64,000 bases of DNA, from positions 186,001 through 250,000 of the forward strand of contig NW_004457313.1 in assembly GCF_000313135.1 (NCBI RefSeq). The letters run 5' to 3'. Every line of letters starts with the position of its first letter. The first letter of the stretch is position 1. The notes under the pieces are model-generated. The model searched no databases. It was not told the origin of the DNA and worked only from the letters and a program-made list of their open reading frames with translations. Of the stretch, positions 24,001-35,043 are shown one piece after another. The position numbers were made by a program, and so were the translations under genes. The stretch comes from Acanthamoeba castellanii str. Neff (lineage: Eukaryota; Discosea; Longamoebia; Acanthamoebidae).

Positions 24001-24554
24001 AACGGGCCAATGATGGGCCACTCGCCGGCGGGGTCCTCCAGGATGCCCCTCAGGATCCTGGCAAGCACACAAGTTCATAGGACAGAATGAGGCAGTTGTG
24101 TGGGTGTTAGGGGCCAAGAGGGAGGTGGGCGTACATCTGGTTGTCCTGCGCGATCTGATCGAACGCCATGCCGAAGCGGGAGGCGTCAGGAGGCAAGGGG
24201 TAGGTGTTCACCCACGTGCCTGGTATGCAGCAAAATGGATTTGATTAAATCAATGGAAATGCCAGAGCTTGATTGATAAATGCAGGAAATGGAGCGAGCT
24301 GAGCGAGCAGCGCGGCTGCGGGCAAGGAGAAGTAGCGCACCGCAAGCATATTCATAGAAATCAGTGCAAGGATCAACAGAGGTGTTCATGATGGCCAGGA
24401 TCTGCTTGGCCAGATCGGATTCGTTCGCCTCGGGCAGCCGCAGCTCATCGTTGCTAATCCTCATTCGCACCTTACCATCCTGATTGAGGGCGGCAGTCGT
24501 AACCACCAACACGGCACCCAGCACCAGGAAGATGCTGAGCAGACTCTTCATCAT
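21031..24554 (-). CDS. Peptidase M13 (neprilysin/ECE family), copy 1
   Basis: About 15-18 short exons from 24554 to 21031. The N-terminus, MMKSLLSIFLVLGAVLVVTT, is a signal peptide or anchor. The M13 N domain starts VDPCTDFYEYACG and runs through GPFYNSCMN, WMDDATRKLAAQKL and YPEHWKDYSGL. The catalytic domain contains NAYYDPTLNEMVFPAGIL (the substrate-binding N-A-Y-Y), the zinc site MGHELTHGFDDQGAN at about 21777-21803, and GENVADIGG, which supplies the third zinc ligand Glu. It ends in C-N-I-W, the usual Cys-x-x-W C-terminus. M13 enzymes are extracellular zinc endopeptidases. The signal peptide suggests secretion or surface display. All catalytic residues are present, so it should be active. 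A related copy lies at 46249-49646. Confidence 0.93.
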
Positions 24555-24854
24555 CTTCAGCTCTCTCTAATCAATCTGCCGTGTGCAGTGCGCTCCGTCG
24601 GCTGTGTGGTTTGTCTTTGGACGACCGCACCCAGCTCGCCCTTGTCTTCTCTCCCGAGTTTACCTCCGGCGCCCCTTCGCGGAAAGGGAAGAAGAGGTTT
24701 ATCGCCGGTTCAGAAACATACCACGAACGTTCGATGCCGTGGGATCACCGTTGGGTCAGTGCCCGCGCCACTTCATGACCCTCACGGTGAGGAAGGTGGC
24801 AAGTCTGTTTCTTTTCTATCCGTGCTCCGACACGACGATCGTTTCGTTTGTGGT

Positions 24855-26349
24855 TCAGAAGAGGATGCACTTCCTCTTCGTCTTCTCGTGTGAGCCGTGC
24901 TTGTCGGTGTGGTTTGTTTGCGGCGCCTCGAGCTTGATGGTCTCCTTCCGTGGGGTCTTCTGCTGTCCCGTTTTCGAGGCCGTCCGGTTCCTCCTGGCGT
25001 CGAGGCTCTCGCCCTTGTTGTCGCCCGCGCCTTCGCCCTTACCCTTGCTGCCCTTGTCCCCCAGTATTCGTCGGCACAACCCCATGAACAGATCATCAAG
25101 ACCTGCATGCGCACACGCACACGCACCACCGCACACGACACGCGACACACGACCAACGACACACATAACACAGGTGCATGGTAAGCTCGAGCGGATTGCA
25201 ATCGCCTTGCAGCCGACGGACAGACACACATGAACAACAAGAGAGCGCACTTACCCTCGTTGGCCAAGGCGGATGTTTCGATGTAGAACGCGCCTGGAGT
25301 GAAGGTGTTAACATCGCGAGAGAGTGTGATCACTGCATTATTGAAATAAGGTGAAATGAAGAGAATGAGTACCGATGCTGTCGGCGTAGGCCGTGGCGTC
25401 CTTGGTGGACACTTCGCGGTCGGCCTCCAGGTCCTTCTTGTTGCCGGCGATCCCAATTGCCATGCGCCTGAGGTCACCGTCTTGCATGGCCGCCTCATTG
25501 AGCTCTGTTGTGTCATCATCATCATCATGCGTGTGGCAATGATCACGTTGGAGCGCGACTGCGTGGAAGACATCAGCGGGGCCTCACCTTTAATCCAGCC
25601 CTTGACCGCGTGGAACGACGACACGCTTGTGATATCATACACCAGCACCGCGGCCACCGCTCCTCTATAATACATTGGCGCCATGCTCCTGTGAAAGCGA
25701 AGGAGAAGAGATCACGGATGTGAGCGTGTGAGCGTGAGCTGGCAGCAACACAACCAATCAGCCAACGTCAACAGGCAAAAAGCATACCTGAATCGCTCCT
25801 GGCCAGCAGTGTCCCAGATCTGCAGCTTTATTTTGACGTCATCCATCACTCTGCACGCATGCATAGAGAGTGGAAAAGGGGTGAGTAAGGTGCATGCATA
25901 CAAGAGAGGGAATGGTCGAGGCGCACTATACATTCGCTTGTTGGCGAAACCGGCACCTACCGTGGTGGTCACAGTGTTGTCAAAGTCCTCGTTCACATAT
26001 CGCTGCACCAAGGACGTCTTCCCCGTACCTGCGCAGACTCGCCGATTTTACTATCATAATTTCGCATATAAAATAAAATAAAATATAAAATAATACGTAT
26101 TACTGCACAACCGGCTTGAAAGAAATAGATCGAAAGCGGGGGGGGGGCAAGAACGAAAGAGGCCGACGTCGTTGGGGGAGCTCCAGGGAGAAGTCTCAAA
26201 CTGAAGGTTCTAAAAGGAAGAAGGGGAAAGGGAAAGGGATGAGGCCCACCTGAATCACCTAACAACACCACTTTGGCTTCGATTGCTGTTTCACTGTTGC
26301 TGTAGGTGCTGGGCTCCACCGCCTTTATCCTTTCTGAGAGAGCAGACAT
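24855..26349 (-). CDS. Rab-family small GTPase with CaaX-type C-terminus
   Basis: Starts at 26349 (MSALSERIKAVEPST). G1 is GDSGTGKTS (split by an intron after GDSG), switch I has TTTVGAGFANK, G3 is WDTAGQERFR, G4 is GNKKDLE and G5 is ETSALAN (SAL rather than SAK). The Rab-like [19 protein letters not shown] and the helix region place it in the Rab5/21/22 area. The C-terminal tail is basic and ends KRKCILF with stop at 24855: a C-I-L-F box, i.e. a single geranylgeranylated cysteine rather than the paired cysteines of most Rabs. It would act in vesicle traffic on endosome-type membranes (inferred). About six introns. It is head to head with the ankyrin-F-box-GTPase fusion, with ~130 bp between them. 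Confidence 0.88.
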
Positions 26350-26475
26350 CTCAGTGCCCCGGAGCCGTCCAGCTTCGATTTGTGGCGCGTCTTGGCCGTT
26401 CGAGTTACAAATTAGTTTTTTATTCAAGGTAATTAATTTGACCATTATTGGCCGACGAGAACTGGACTTCATTCT

Positions 26476-29058
26476 TTGAATACATTTCTTGAGCCCACAC
26501 AAAAAGGTGGCCCACCCAAGAGCTGGCACGCCGTGGAGGAAGCGTTGACGACGGCCATCATTGAAGGCGATGAGCACAGGCTCCACACCCTCCTACAAGG
26601 TTGCTTGTGTTGTTTATGCTACGTTTCATCTCACAAGATTAATCTCTTTTATTGGGGGGGGGGTGCAGGGACGCCTGAGTCAGAGAGCAAAGGTGGCCAC
26701 GACGATGATGCAGAGGTCGTCAGCAAGAGCCAGCCCAACGCGGAGCCGGAGGAGCAGGAGCTGTGGCCTCTGCTCGCCGCCGTCAAATGCCGCAAGCCCG
26801 AAGTGGTGAGAATGCTCGTCGAGGCTCACCACGTGCGCTCGCGATGCGACGCTCGAGGCCGCAGCGAACTGCACGCCCTGGCCGAGTCTCAGCGAGGCCC
26901 CTTTCCTCCTCTTCCGGTTCGTTTCCGCTACCACTTCTTCATTGGGTCCACTTGCTCATGGGGGGCAGGTGACCAGGAGAGCGGCATCGCAGCAGCCAAC
27001 ACTCGGCGGAGCAAGTGGGCAGCCAAGTGGGACCAATCTGTGCGCGAGCTGCTGAAGCGGCCGCCGGCACCAACGGCCGAGGTGGGCATGTGGCAGGTGC
27101 TGATGAGCGCCGGCGCCCTTCCCTTCCAGTACCCACTCTCTACCTTCTTCAAGCCATGCACTCTGCTGCGCTCACAAACATGTTGGCGAACGAATTGACA
27201 TGAACTGTGTGTTCAAGAGGCAACGAGTTCGGAGCGACGCCGTTTCACATCGCTTGCTCGCGCGGCAACTGGCCTGCGGTCCGCTATCTCCTCGGGCTCA
27301 AGCCCCACGAGCTGCTGGGGCCAGCAGTCGGCCTGGCCAACGACTCGACTCTCAACAACGGCGGCAGCGGACCTACAGGGAACAGGGGAGGAGACGCTGT
27401 CGCAGCGGCGATGAATCAGCGGGACGAGAACGGCGAGACGGGCCTGCACTGGGCCGCGCGGTCGGGCAGGCGCGACGTCGTGGCGCTTCTCTTGGCGCAC
27501 CCCGCCATCGTCACCACGATCGAAGGCAACAACGGCACTCCTGCCCAGGTCCGGCTCTCTTCCCTCCAACGACGCCCGATGTGTGAGCTTCTGTGTGTTC
27601 AAACCGGGTCTCGTGTTCAGGTTGCGCAAGACAGCGGACACCACGACATTGCGCGAATGATCGATGCGACGGCGTTCACCGTGAGCCCACTGATGGCGAT
27701 GCCCTGGGAGGTGCTCATACACGTGCTGTCGTTCCTCGACCCTTTCGATCTCTGTGTGGTCGCTCAAGTGTGCTCGGTACGCTCGGTTGGCGGCTGCAAA
27801 GTGGGCGGTGTCACTGCTCAACTGGCGGTATGCCCGACTGTGCATGCGACTCACCCACCAACCGGTATCGGCCCTCTACAGGGCATGAACGAGATCGCCA
27901 GCGACGATGCTCTCTGGCGCCGCTTCTGTGGCGATACTACTTGTTGTGGCAACGAAGACACAAACAGCGGTGATGAAGATGTGGGCGGCGGTCGTGTGTG
28001 GAAGCCTCGGTACATGCGGTGGCTGAGGCCGAACCTACGGCAGTATGCTATACACCGAGGTACGCACCTTGCGCGTGTACCAGGCTGCCTGGCGCTTTGT
28101 GCTGTCTCTTGTCGGCTGACCACCTGGTCCAGGTTTTCACGAGCCAAGCCCGTTGCCGTATCGCTCAAACGTTGTCATCGTAGGCGACTCGGGTACGGCC
28201 TACATCCACTCCCCCATGTATCCACTCACGCGTGCATGTGCGGTGCATGCAAAGGCGTGGGGAAGTCACAGCTGTTCTGGCGTTACACCAGGAGCGATGC
28301 GATTTCATCCTACATCCCGACCATCGGCGTTGACTTTGCCAACAAGAAAATCTCCGTGCCCGGCCACGCTGATGCGCACAACATGCAGCTGTGGGTATAT
28401 CATAGCACTCACGCGCAGCAGCAGCAGCAGCAGCAGCAGGCAACACAGCGTTGCGTTTGTAATGGTATTCATGCCGCGCGCGCGCTGCCTTGGCAGGATA
28501 CGGCGGGCCAGATGCGCTTCATTGTGATCACCAGCGCCTACTTTCGAGGAGCGCACGTCTTCGTGCTGGTCTACAACGTGGAGAGCGCCGAATCGCTGGC
28601 CAGCATCAAGGACGCGTGGATGCCCAAGATCAGGGAGACCGCTGACGGGAGGACTCGCCCGATGATTCTTGGTAGGTTGATCAAGCGCTCCTCTAGAGTC
28701 TGGCCTCACCCCTTTTTCGTGTGGGGCAGTGGGCGTTGTACACTCGGTCGAGAGGCGGAAGGCGAGGCAGGTTTCGGAGGCCGAGGCCTGGGCCGTGGCG
28801 CGGGAGATCGGCGCTTTTTCGCATGTCGAGATCACTCTGACCAGCGGCGCGGGCGCCTCTCGCGAGGTAGACCGACTGTTCGAGCAGCTGATCTGTGCCA
28901 CGGTGGGCCAGTACGACCCGTTCGCGCTGATGCGCGACGCCGCCGCGCAGACGTGGCACGTACCCAGCGCCCAGCTGTACGAACGCATCTTCGCCCAAAT
29001 GACGACGCGAGGCAAACAAGCGACACCTGCCGTCACAACCTCTTGTCTTCTTCAGTAG
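26476..29058 (+). CDS. Ankyrin repeat - F-box - Rab-like GTPase fusion protein
   Basis: Ankyrin-type helices begin in the first exon (AVEEALTTAIIEGDEHRLHT) and continue with LWPLLAAVKCRKPEVVRMLV, GATPFHIACSRGNWPAVRYL, and NGETGLHWAARSGRRDVVAL and HDIARMI. An F-box follows: LMAMPWEVLIHVLSFLDPFD, ending DDALWRRFC. The C-terminal third is a Rab-like G domain: P-loop VVIVGDSGVGKSQLF (split by an intron), TIGVDFANKK (switch I), DTAGQMRF (G3) and YNVESAESLASIKDAW. The region expected to hold NKxD reads ILVGVVHSVERRK, and G5 reads TSGAG, so guanine recognition is probably impaired. Stop at 29058. No ATG precedes the first ankyrin helix in its frame after the stop at 26434, so the real start lies in an upstream exon or is non-AUG; 26476 is only the reading-frame limit used here. 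Confidence 0.78.
28416..28439 (+). repeat. (CAG)8 trinucleotide repeat
   Basis: Eight CAG units sit in the intron between the switch I and G3 coding exons of the fusion gene, just upstream of the acceptor, so they are not translated if that intron is spliced. Confidence 0.85.
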
Positions 29059-29093
29059 CCCTTGGCCACAAGAAAAAGAAATGAATGCACACA

Positions 29094-31370
29094 TCATATC
29101 TTTTCTGTTCGTTCGTCGTCGTCGGCGAAGAGATCGCAGACGCTGCCGTAGATTCGCTTGAAGCTGTCGTAGAGCCGCGGGTGGTTGCGCCGAAGCACCT
29201 GCGGTTCCTCCGCGAAGCAGAGTATGATCGTCACCACCGAGCTCTCCGCCACTTGCAGTACTTGCATCATGACCGAGCCGCCGGCCTAGCAGTTACGACA
29301 ACGCCCAGCAGTCAGCACGGGTCGTCGACATGTGCGTGGGCCGGAGGGTTGCATCAACGTACACTGTACGACAGCATGCCGGCCAAGAGGTAGTAGTCTC
29401 CCTCGAGAACATAGGTGATGGTCAGCCCCACGACCAGGGTAAAGGTGCCCGCTACGATGTTGGAGAGCGGCAATATGCCTCCTGCGGGAGAATGTAGGCT
29501 TGAGACCTAGAGAGCGTAAAGAGCGTAGGGGGGGGCACGAGGTGTGGTGCATCAACGCACCGATGATGTTGTCGTTGAGAATGTTGATGCTGCCGCGAGC
29601 TGAAAGGAGGCGCCAGGTGTCATTGGCAGCGACACAGTACGGCTTGTGGTAGATTCCGATCTGCTCGCAAGCCCAGACCCGAAATAGCCCGGTGAGCACT
29701 GAGGGAGGACAGAAGCTAGCGTCAAAGAGAGAGCACACACCTGTGTGTAGGCATAGTAGTTGAAGTGGTGGATGATCCTGTCCAGGCCGGTTACGATCCA
29801 CCGCACGCCGGAGGCAAAGCACGACTTTGAGTCCTTCACCTTCTCTCTGGAAATGCCGCGCAACACTGGAATTGAGAACAACGGCCAACGTGGAAATTGG
29901 AGGGGAGAGGGGAGATGAACAGTACTGCAGGGAGCCGAAGATGGCCCGGGAGGTGCGCCAGTCGGAGGCGAGAAGCGCAGCCACGGTGACGGAGCCGAAG
30001 GACTCGGTCAGCGACTGCTTGACAAAGGCGAGCGTGGGGTTCGTTGTGGCTAAGGGGTTTCCGACGTTTTCAGAATAGGTTTCCACCAGCGCCTTGCGCT
30101 CGCCCTCCATCTCGATCTCGAAGTTGTTGCCGTAGTGGCTGCGGTGGTACCACACGCCGCACACCCCAGCGCTCGTCACTCGCAAAACGCTTTGGATAAC
30201 TGTCATACGTGGCAAGTCGATGATGAGGTGAATCCGTTGTGTGTGTTTCGTGTGCGTCTCGTGGTGTGTGTGTGTGTGTGTTAACAAGCGAACGAACCTC
30301 CTGAGGTCCACATGGACGAGAGGCCGAAGAAGGCCAGCAGGAGGTACATGGTGACGGACTCGTAGAGCAAAGCGGCCAGCAGCAGTCCGAGGGCCGTGAA
30401 GTACTCCCAAAAGAGAGCGGGCACCAGTGCCACAAACGCTGTGGTCGAGAAGGGCGTGAGCACATGAATGACGCGCCACAGCCATGCTTCTCGGGGCGCA
30501 CTCACCCACACGCGTCGGCCCGGGGTAGCTGTCGATGAAGAGAGCGACGGTGTGCAGCATCTCCACGGCGTAGGGAATGCGGTCCCTCCACGCGTACAAG
30601 GAGACCATGCGTACCACAGTCAAAACGAAGAACACGACAGCGAGAGGGTACATCTCTGTTTCACCGAATTCAGCTCAATACGTGAACCCAGGATGATGCG
30701 AGCATGTGGTCGACTGGCCTACCTTTGATGACCATGTAGATGCCGAGGCCGACCCCGGGCAGGAGCGACAGCACCACGGAGGAGTAGACCAGGGGCCGGG
30801 TGTAGTCCTTGGTCAGGGCCACCCAGAGCCAGGTGAACGCCACCCCCGCCAGCTTCGACGCCGCGTACGCGAAGAAGAGGTTCACCGCCGACACGCTCCA
30901 TATCGGGGGCAGGACCTATTGGTAGAGTGCACGATGAGCGAATCGGGGCATCGGCGATCTCACCCGGAAAGGGAACGGTCATCGAAAGATTGCGGGCTTT
31001 GGGGAGCTGCAAAGGTACGTACGTAGTGCATGTCGAACAGGCTGATAGTGTACTGTTTGGTGAGGGCGGAGCTGCCCAGGTCGAGCTCGGAGAGCAGGGT
31101 GGCCATGACCACGAGCGCCGCGCCCGCGTGGACCCAGAACGCCAGCCCGACGTAGTTGTCCCCTGTGTGCACATTTTCTGTCCGTTTCTTACAGGCTGTC
31201 AGGGGTGGTGCAAACAACGAAAAAAAGAAAGACCTAGGGCCTACCTTCATCTTGTGTGGCTCTGGTTGCCGGCCGGCAATGAGCGGGGTGGTGGCACTGG
31301 GGTCTAGCGGTGTGGTCCCTGGTTGGGTGGCGATGCCGCTCGTCACCCCGAGCGTGCCATAGGAGGTCAT
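29094..31370 (-). CDS. Choline transporter-like protein (SLC44/CTL family)
   Basis: Starts at 31370 (MTSYGTLGVTSGIATQPG) with a polar N-terminus, then many membrane segments: YVGLAFWVHAGAALVVMATL, GVAFTWLWVAL, YPLAVVFFVLTVVRMVSLYA, FWEYFTALGLLLAALLYESV and ILPLSNIVAGTFTLVVGLTI. The CTL signature is in the C-terminal half: GSVTVAALLASDWRTSRAIF, RIIHHFNYYAYTQ, ANDTWRLLSARGSINILND and the end segment TIILCFAEEPQVLRRNHPRL followed by a YDSFKRIYG helix. Stop TGA at 29094. The family (PF04515) transports choline or ethanolamine across plasma or organelle membranes and normally has about ten membrane spans, consistent with what is seen. Most exons are flanked by short GT-AG introns. It shares a 360 bp divergent region with the Rab22-like gene. 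Confidence 0.87.
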
Positions 31371-31731
31371 TGGGCACCACGAGCTGCTTGCGTGCGGTAC
31401 TGTATGTGGAGGTTTTGATGCTGGCTCTTCTGCAGCTCCCAGCGCGAGCTTATCGGCGCCAGGTACCCGCTTCCGTTCTCGTTGGTGTTGTTGGCTTCTG
31501 CGTGCTGCGCCAACGGGGAGGTTGTGCTGGCTCTGCCCTTCTCGCCCGAATTCCCACAGGCCGCCTAAAATTGAGGGACAAAGCGCGCAGAAGGGCGAGG
31601 CAAGACCGGTCGAGAGAGGCGCAGCTTGAGGGCGCGAGGTGCAACAGCAAAAGTGAGTAAGAACCAGAGAGGAAGAAGACGCCGAGCCAACTTCTGGGCG
31701 GATTGGGTCCTGCAACACAAGAATAGAAGAG
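31371..31731. promoter_or_regulatory. Divergent promoter region of the CTL and Rab22-like genes
   Basis: 361 bp separate the two ATGs. It is GC-rich at the left and contains no clear TATA box. No other gene is visible. Confidence 0.5.
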
Positions 31732-32848
31732 ATGACAGAACGAGAGAAGTCAGAAACGGGGAACAAACCGAAAATCGCATCGATAGATGCCAAGATCGTT
31801 TTGCTGGGGGACACCGGCGTGGGAAAAACGAGCCTCGCCCTCAGATTCGTTCAAGATGCCTTCTCATCACGCACGGCACCGACAGTTGGAGCCTCCTTCT
31901 TGACCAAAGTCCTGTACGTGCCCATCAGCGCCCCTTTTGCAGGAATTGGCCTCAATTTATTTATATTTATTGCATTTGCCAGGTTAATCTCTGATTGCAA
32001 GATCAAGCTTCGCATTTGGGATACTGCGGGTACATGTCCATCACCCTTTTCCATGCATATAATCCCTTTAATATAATTATTGCCTTCCACTCGATCCACC
32101 AAGGCCAAGAGCGTTTTCGGTCGTTGGCCCCCATGTATTACCGAGGGGCGTGTGCCGCGGTAATCGCATTCGACATCACAAGGGAGGAGAGCTTCAAAAA
32201 GATGCAGGACTGGGTGAAGGAGCTACAGATCAACCTTTCCGAGGAGATCAGTACGTTTTCCACTCTCGCATCTGCTTCTTCCCTTTCTTCTTTGGCTTCT
32301 GGTCCGCCTGCTTCTTCCATGTCGAGTTGAATGACCCATGCGCGTGTTACTTCCCTTGCGTTGCATGTCTGTGTCCAGTTTTGGTGGTGGTGGGGAACAA
32401 AGCAGACTTGGAGAAGTTCAGAAAGGTGTCCAAAGCAACAGCAGAAGACTATGCACGAAACATCGGCGCCTTGGGCTATGTGGAAGCATCGGCAAAGGTA
32501 CCGTCTCCTTGGCTTCTCTCTATACAAACACCTTCTCCCTCCCTCTCTCGCTTCTTGTTGTTGTTCACGGCAAACACGTTGTGCTGTTCAATTCGTCGTT
32601 GGCGTCTGTTCGTGATCGATCATAGGCACTTACATGTGGTGTGTCGTGTCGTGTCGTGTGTGTACGATGAATGTGTGCATGGCCAGACAGGGGACGGGAT
32701 TGAGGAGATATTCATGAACATTGCACACAAACTAAACGAGAAGCGTCTGGCGTCACCAGACGGTATGGACTCCTCTCGCTCCCCGTCGGGCGGACGACGG
32801 CTGGTGGACGATGGCGAGGGCGACACGGGCAGGAGATGTTGCACATAA
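31732..32848 (+). CDS. Rab GTPase, Rab22/Rab5-like
   Basis: Starts at 31732 ([15 protein letters not shown]). G1 is [14 protein letters not shown], switch I is [11 protein letters not shown] (Rab22/31 has TIGASFMTK), G3 is [20 protein letters not shown] with an intron after the G of DTAG, G4 is VVGNKADLE and G5 is [15 protein letters not shown]. RabF motifs such as [15 protein letters not shown] are present. The hypervariable tail is Ser/Gly-rich and ends RRCCT at 32848, so two prenylated cysteines are expected one residue before the end. The residue after PT in switch I is V instead of I. Inferred role: early endosome traffic. At least four introns; the one before the last exon contains a CGTGTCGTGT tract. 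Confidence 0.9.
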
Positions 32849-32996
32849 CCCTGTTAATACACATACACACTCTCCTGCTTCTACTTCTCTCTTCTACACC
32901 CACCCGTCTTGTGCTACGTAGTTTGGTGTGAAGCAAGCGAGAGTGGGAAAGTAGCTTGTTGCTCTTGCTCGCGTTTGCTGTACAAGTTGAGCGTGC

Positions 32997-33606
32997 TCAC
33001 TCGGCGCCCGCCTTGCTGGCCATCATGCGAGCGAACTCCTCAAAGTCCACCTGGCCGTCACCGTTGGAGTCTGCACAAGTGGTGTGTGTGGTGTGAGCGT
33101 GTCGACGCGAGCGAGCAGTACGAGTTCACGTCGCAAGTGGGAGCAAGGGGTGCACCTGCTTCACGAATCATGGAATCGATCTCCTCCTCGCTCAGCTTCT
33201 CGCCCAGATTGATCATCACTTGACGCAGTTCTTGCGGCGAGATGAATCCGTTGCCATCCTTGTCGAAGACCTTGAATGCAGCCCGCAGATCGTCGTCTTC
33301 ACCCTGCACCTCGCTCATTCGTCTCGCCATCATGGTGAGGAACTCGGAGAAGTCGATTTGTCCATTGCCTGGCAGAAGCGAATGGGTCAAAAAAATGAAA
33401 AATCACGTGTGCGGGCAGGGGGCCGCACCATCGGTGTCCACGCTGGCAATCATCTCGCCAAGCTCCTGCTCAGTGGGGCTGTGGCCCAGCGATTTGAGCA
33501 CCGTGGAGAGCTCCTTGGCAGTCACCACGCCATCGTTATCCTTGTCGAAGAGGGTGAAAGCGTCCTTGAACTCGTTGATTTGCTCCTCTGTCAGGTTGTT
33601 CGCCAT
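32997..33606 (-). CDS. Calmodulin
   Basis: Three exons encode a protein of about 150 residues that starts [20 protein letters not shown] at 33606 and ends MMASKAGAE at 32997. All four EF-hand loops are intact: [24 protein letters not shown] (across an intron), [12 protein letters not shown] and [12 protein letters not shown] (with an intron just before it). Each has Asp at positions 1 and 3, Gly at 6 and Glu at 12. Compared with vertebrate calmodulin it is clearly diverged ([27 protein letters not shown]) but of the same length and layout, so calmodulin or a very close paralogue is the right call. It binds Ca2+ and regulates kinases, myosins and channels. The start is 173 bp from the UBFD1 start, which lies on the opposite strand. 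Confidence 0.92.
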
Positions 33607-33778
33607 CTTCTTCTCTTTTGCGCTACTGCGAATTTGGCCCTAATTTCATTTGTTCTTCGCATTTCCTGAGCTGCTTTTCGGCAGAATGAAAATGTGCCAA
33701 TAAGGATTCAAAGCTTTGATTAGAAGAGGGGGTAAAAGGGAGACCGTGCGTCGAGCCCAGCACACAGAGCGCAAGAAG

Positions 33779-34944
33779 ATGGAAGTAGAGCATACGACGA
33801 CGCCGGCAGGGCAGGATGTTATACAGGCGGAGGGAGGCGAGGCAAAGGAGATGGTCAACTTCACCCTTAACTTCAAGAAGGAGAAGTACGAGATCTCGTG
33901 GCCTTGGGATGACAAGATTGGCAATTTGCGAGCGCACATCACCCAGTTGACGGGCGTGCCCATCCCTCTGCAGAAGCTCATGGTCAAGGGTACTCTACAC
34001 TCGCACCTGTGCACGAAAGATTGAGCCTCATACTTGGTGCATCCCCAGGTGCCGTAAAAGATGACAGCGCTACTCTGCGATCGGTTGGCATCACGCAGGG
34101 TGCCAAGGTGATGCTTATTGGCAGCACCATCAGCGACGTCATGAAGGTGAATCTGACCCCCGACCAAGCGTCCACCGTGGTTGCCGAAGGTACCACCTCT
34201 TATTATTCCCCCCCCCCCATGCACATGCCGCCCGTACGAACATATCGCTAAGAGCCCCTTTTTTGTGTGCCAATGCAGAGGAAACTAAGTCCACCGAACC
34301 CTTGTGCGAACAAACTAAGCACAAGAAGATCATTGAGAAGGGTCTGCCAGACAACGTGCTCAGGGGAGTCAAGGGTAGAAATGTACGCTGTGCTATGCGC
34401 CTGCCATCTTTCGTTGTGTAAAGGTATGGCTCATACCTCGCGTTCACCAGGACCCGCTGCCCTCCACACCGCTGGTGGGAGTGCTAAACAACAGAGGCAC
34501 GAACGTGCGCTTGACGTTCAAGGTATGCACTGTACTCGCCTCTGTCGCTGCAGCAAATGCGCTCAACACACAGACGCATGCACAACAATACCGGCTGCTT
34601 GTCTGCTTACACGCCATGCCTGTGGCAGATTTGGTCGCAAGAGTTGTGGATTTCTTCCAAGACGAGCACGCAGCAGATCCCCTTCCCGCAGATCCGTGAC
34701 GTGACCTCGGAGCCCATCAAGGGACACGAAGAGTATCACATCGTGGTAAGTTGGCTCTCTCGGCTCTCGCATCCACCCAGTTCTCTTTGATGGCTTTAGC
34801 AAGCTCAACGCATTGGCTCTTTTCGAAACACAGAGTCTTCAGCTTGGGCAGACCAACACCGAGCACACGAAGTACTACCTCTACTGGGTACCCGCGCAGT
34901 ACACCAAGGCCATCAGGAACTCGGTGCTGGGGACCTTCGATTGA
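33779..34944 (+). CDS. UBFD1: UBFD1-like ubiquitin-family domain protein
   Basis: Starts at 33779 (MEVEHTTTPAGQDVIQ). A ubiquitin-like domain follows: VNFTLNFKKEKYEISWPWDD, LRAHITQLTGVPIPLQKLMV, then after an intron KDDSATLRSVGITQGAKVML. The second half matches the UBFD1 C-terminal domain: HKKIIEKGLPDNVLRG, DPLPSTPLVGVLNNRGTNVR, LWISSKTSTQQIPF, GHEEYHIVSLQLGQTNTEHT and YYLYWVPAQYTKAIRNSVLG. Stop TGA at 34944. The UBL lacks a C-terminal Gly-Gly, so it is not a conjugated modifier. Human UBFD1 has been linked to NF-kB signalling; its biochemical role is not settled, so only the family can be stated. Five introns, mostly with GTAC donors. Confidence 0.87.
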
Positions 34945-35043
34945 TCTCGACCAGTGCTTTGCAGCCAACACGCCCGCACCATCCCAAAAGGCATTCTGAA
35001 ACTTTTTGAAATTTGGTGAAATCGTTTGGTTTTTGGATTAAAA

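Noticed and set aside
26568..26620. ATG at 26568 as the start of the ankyrin fusion
   Set aside because: It is in a different frame from the ankyrin helices; splicing from it puts the next exon out of frame.
28305..29036. 243-codon reverse frame
   Set aside because: Antisense of the GTPase part of the fusion gene and interrupts at its introns only by chance.
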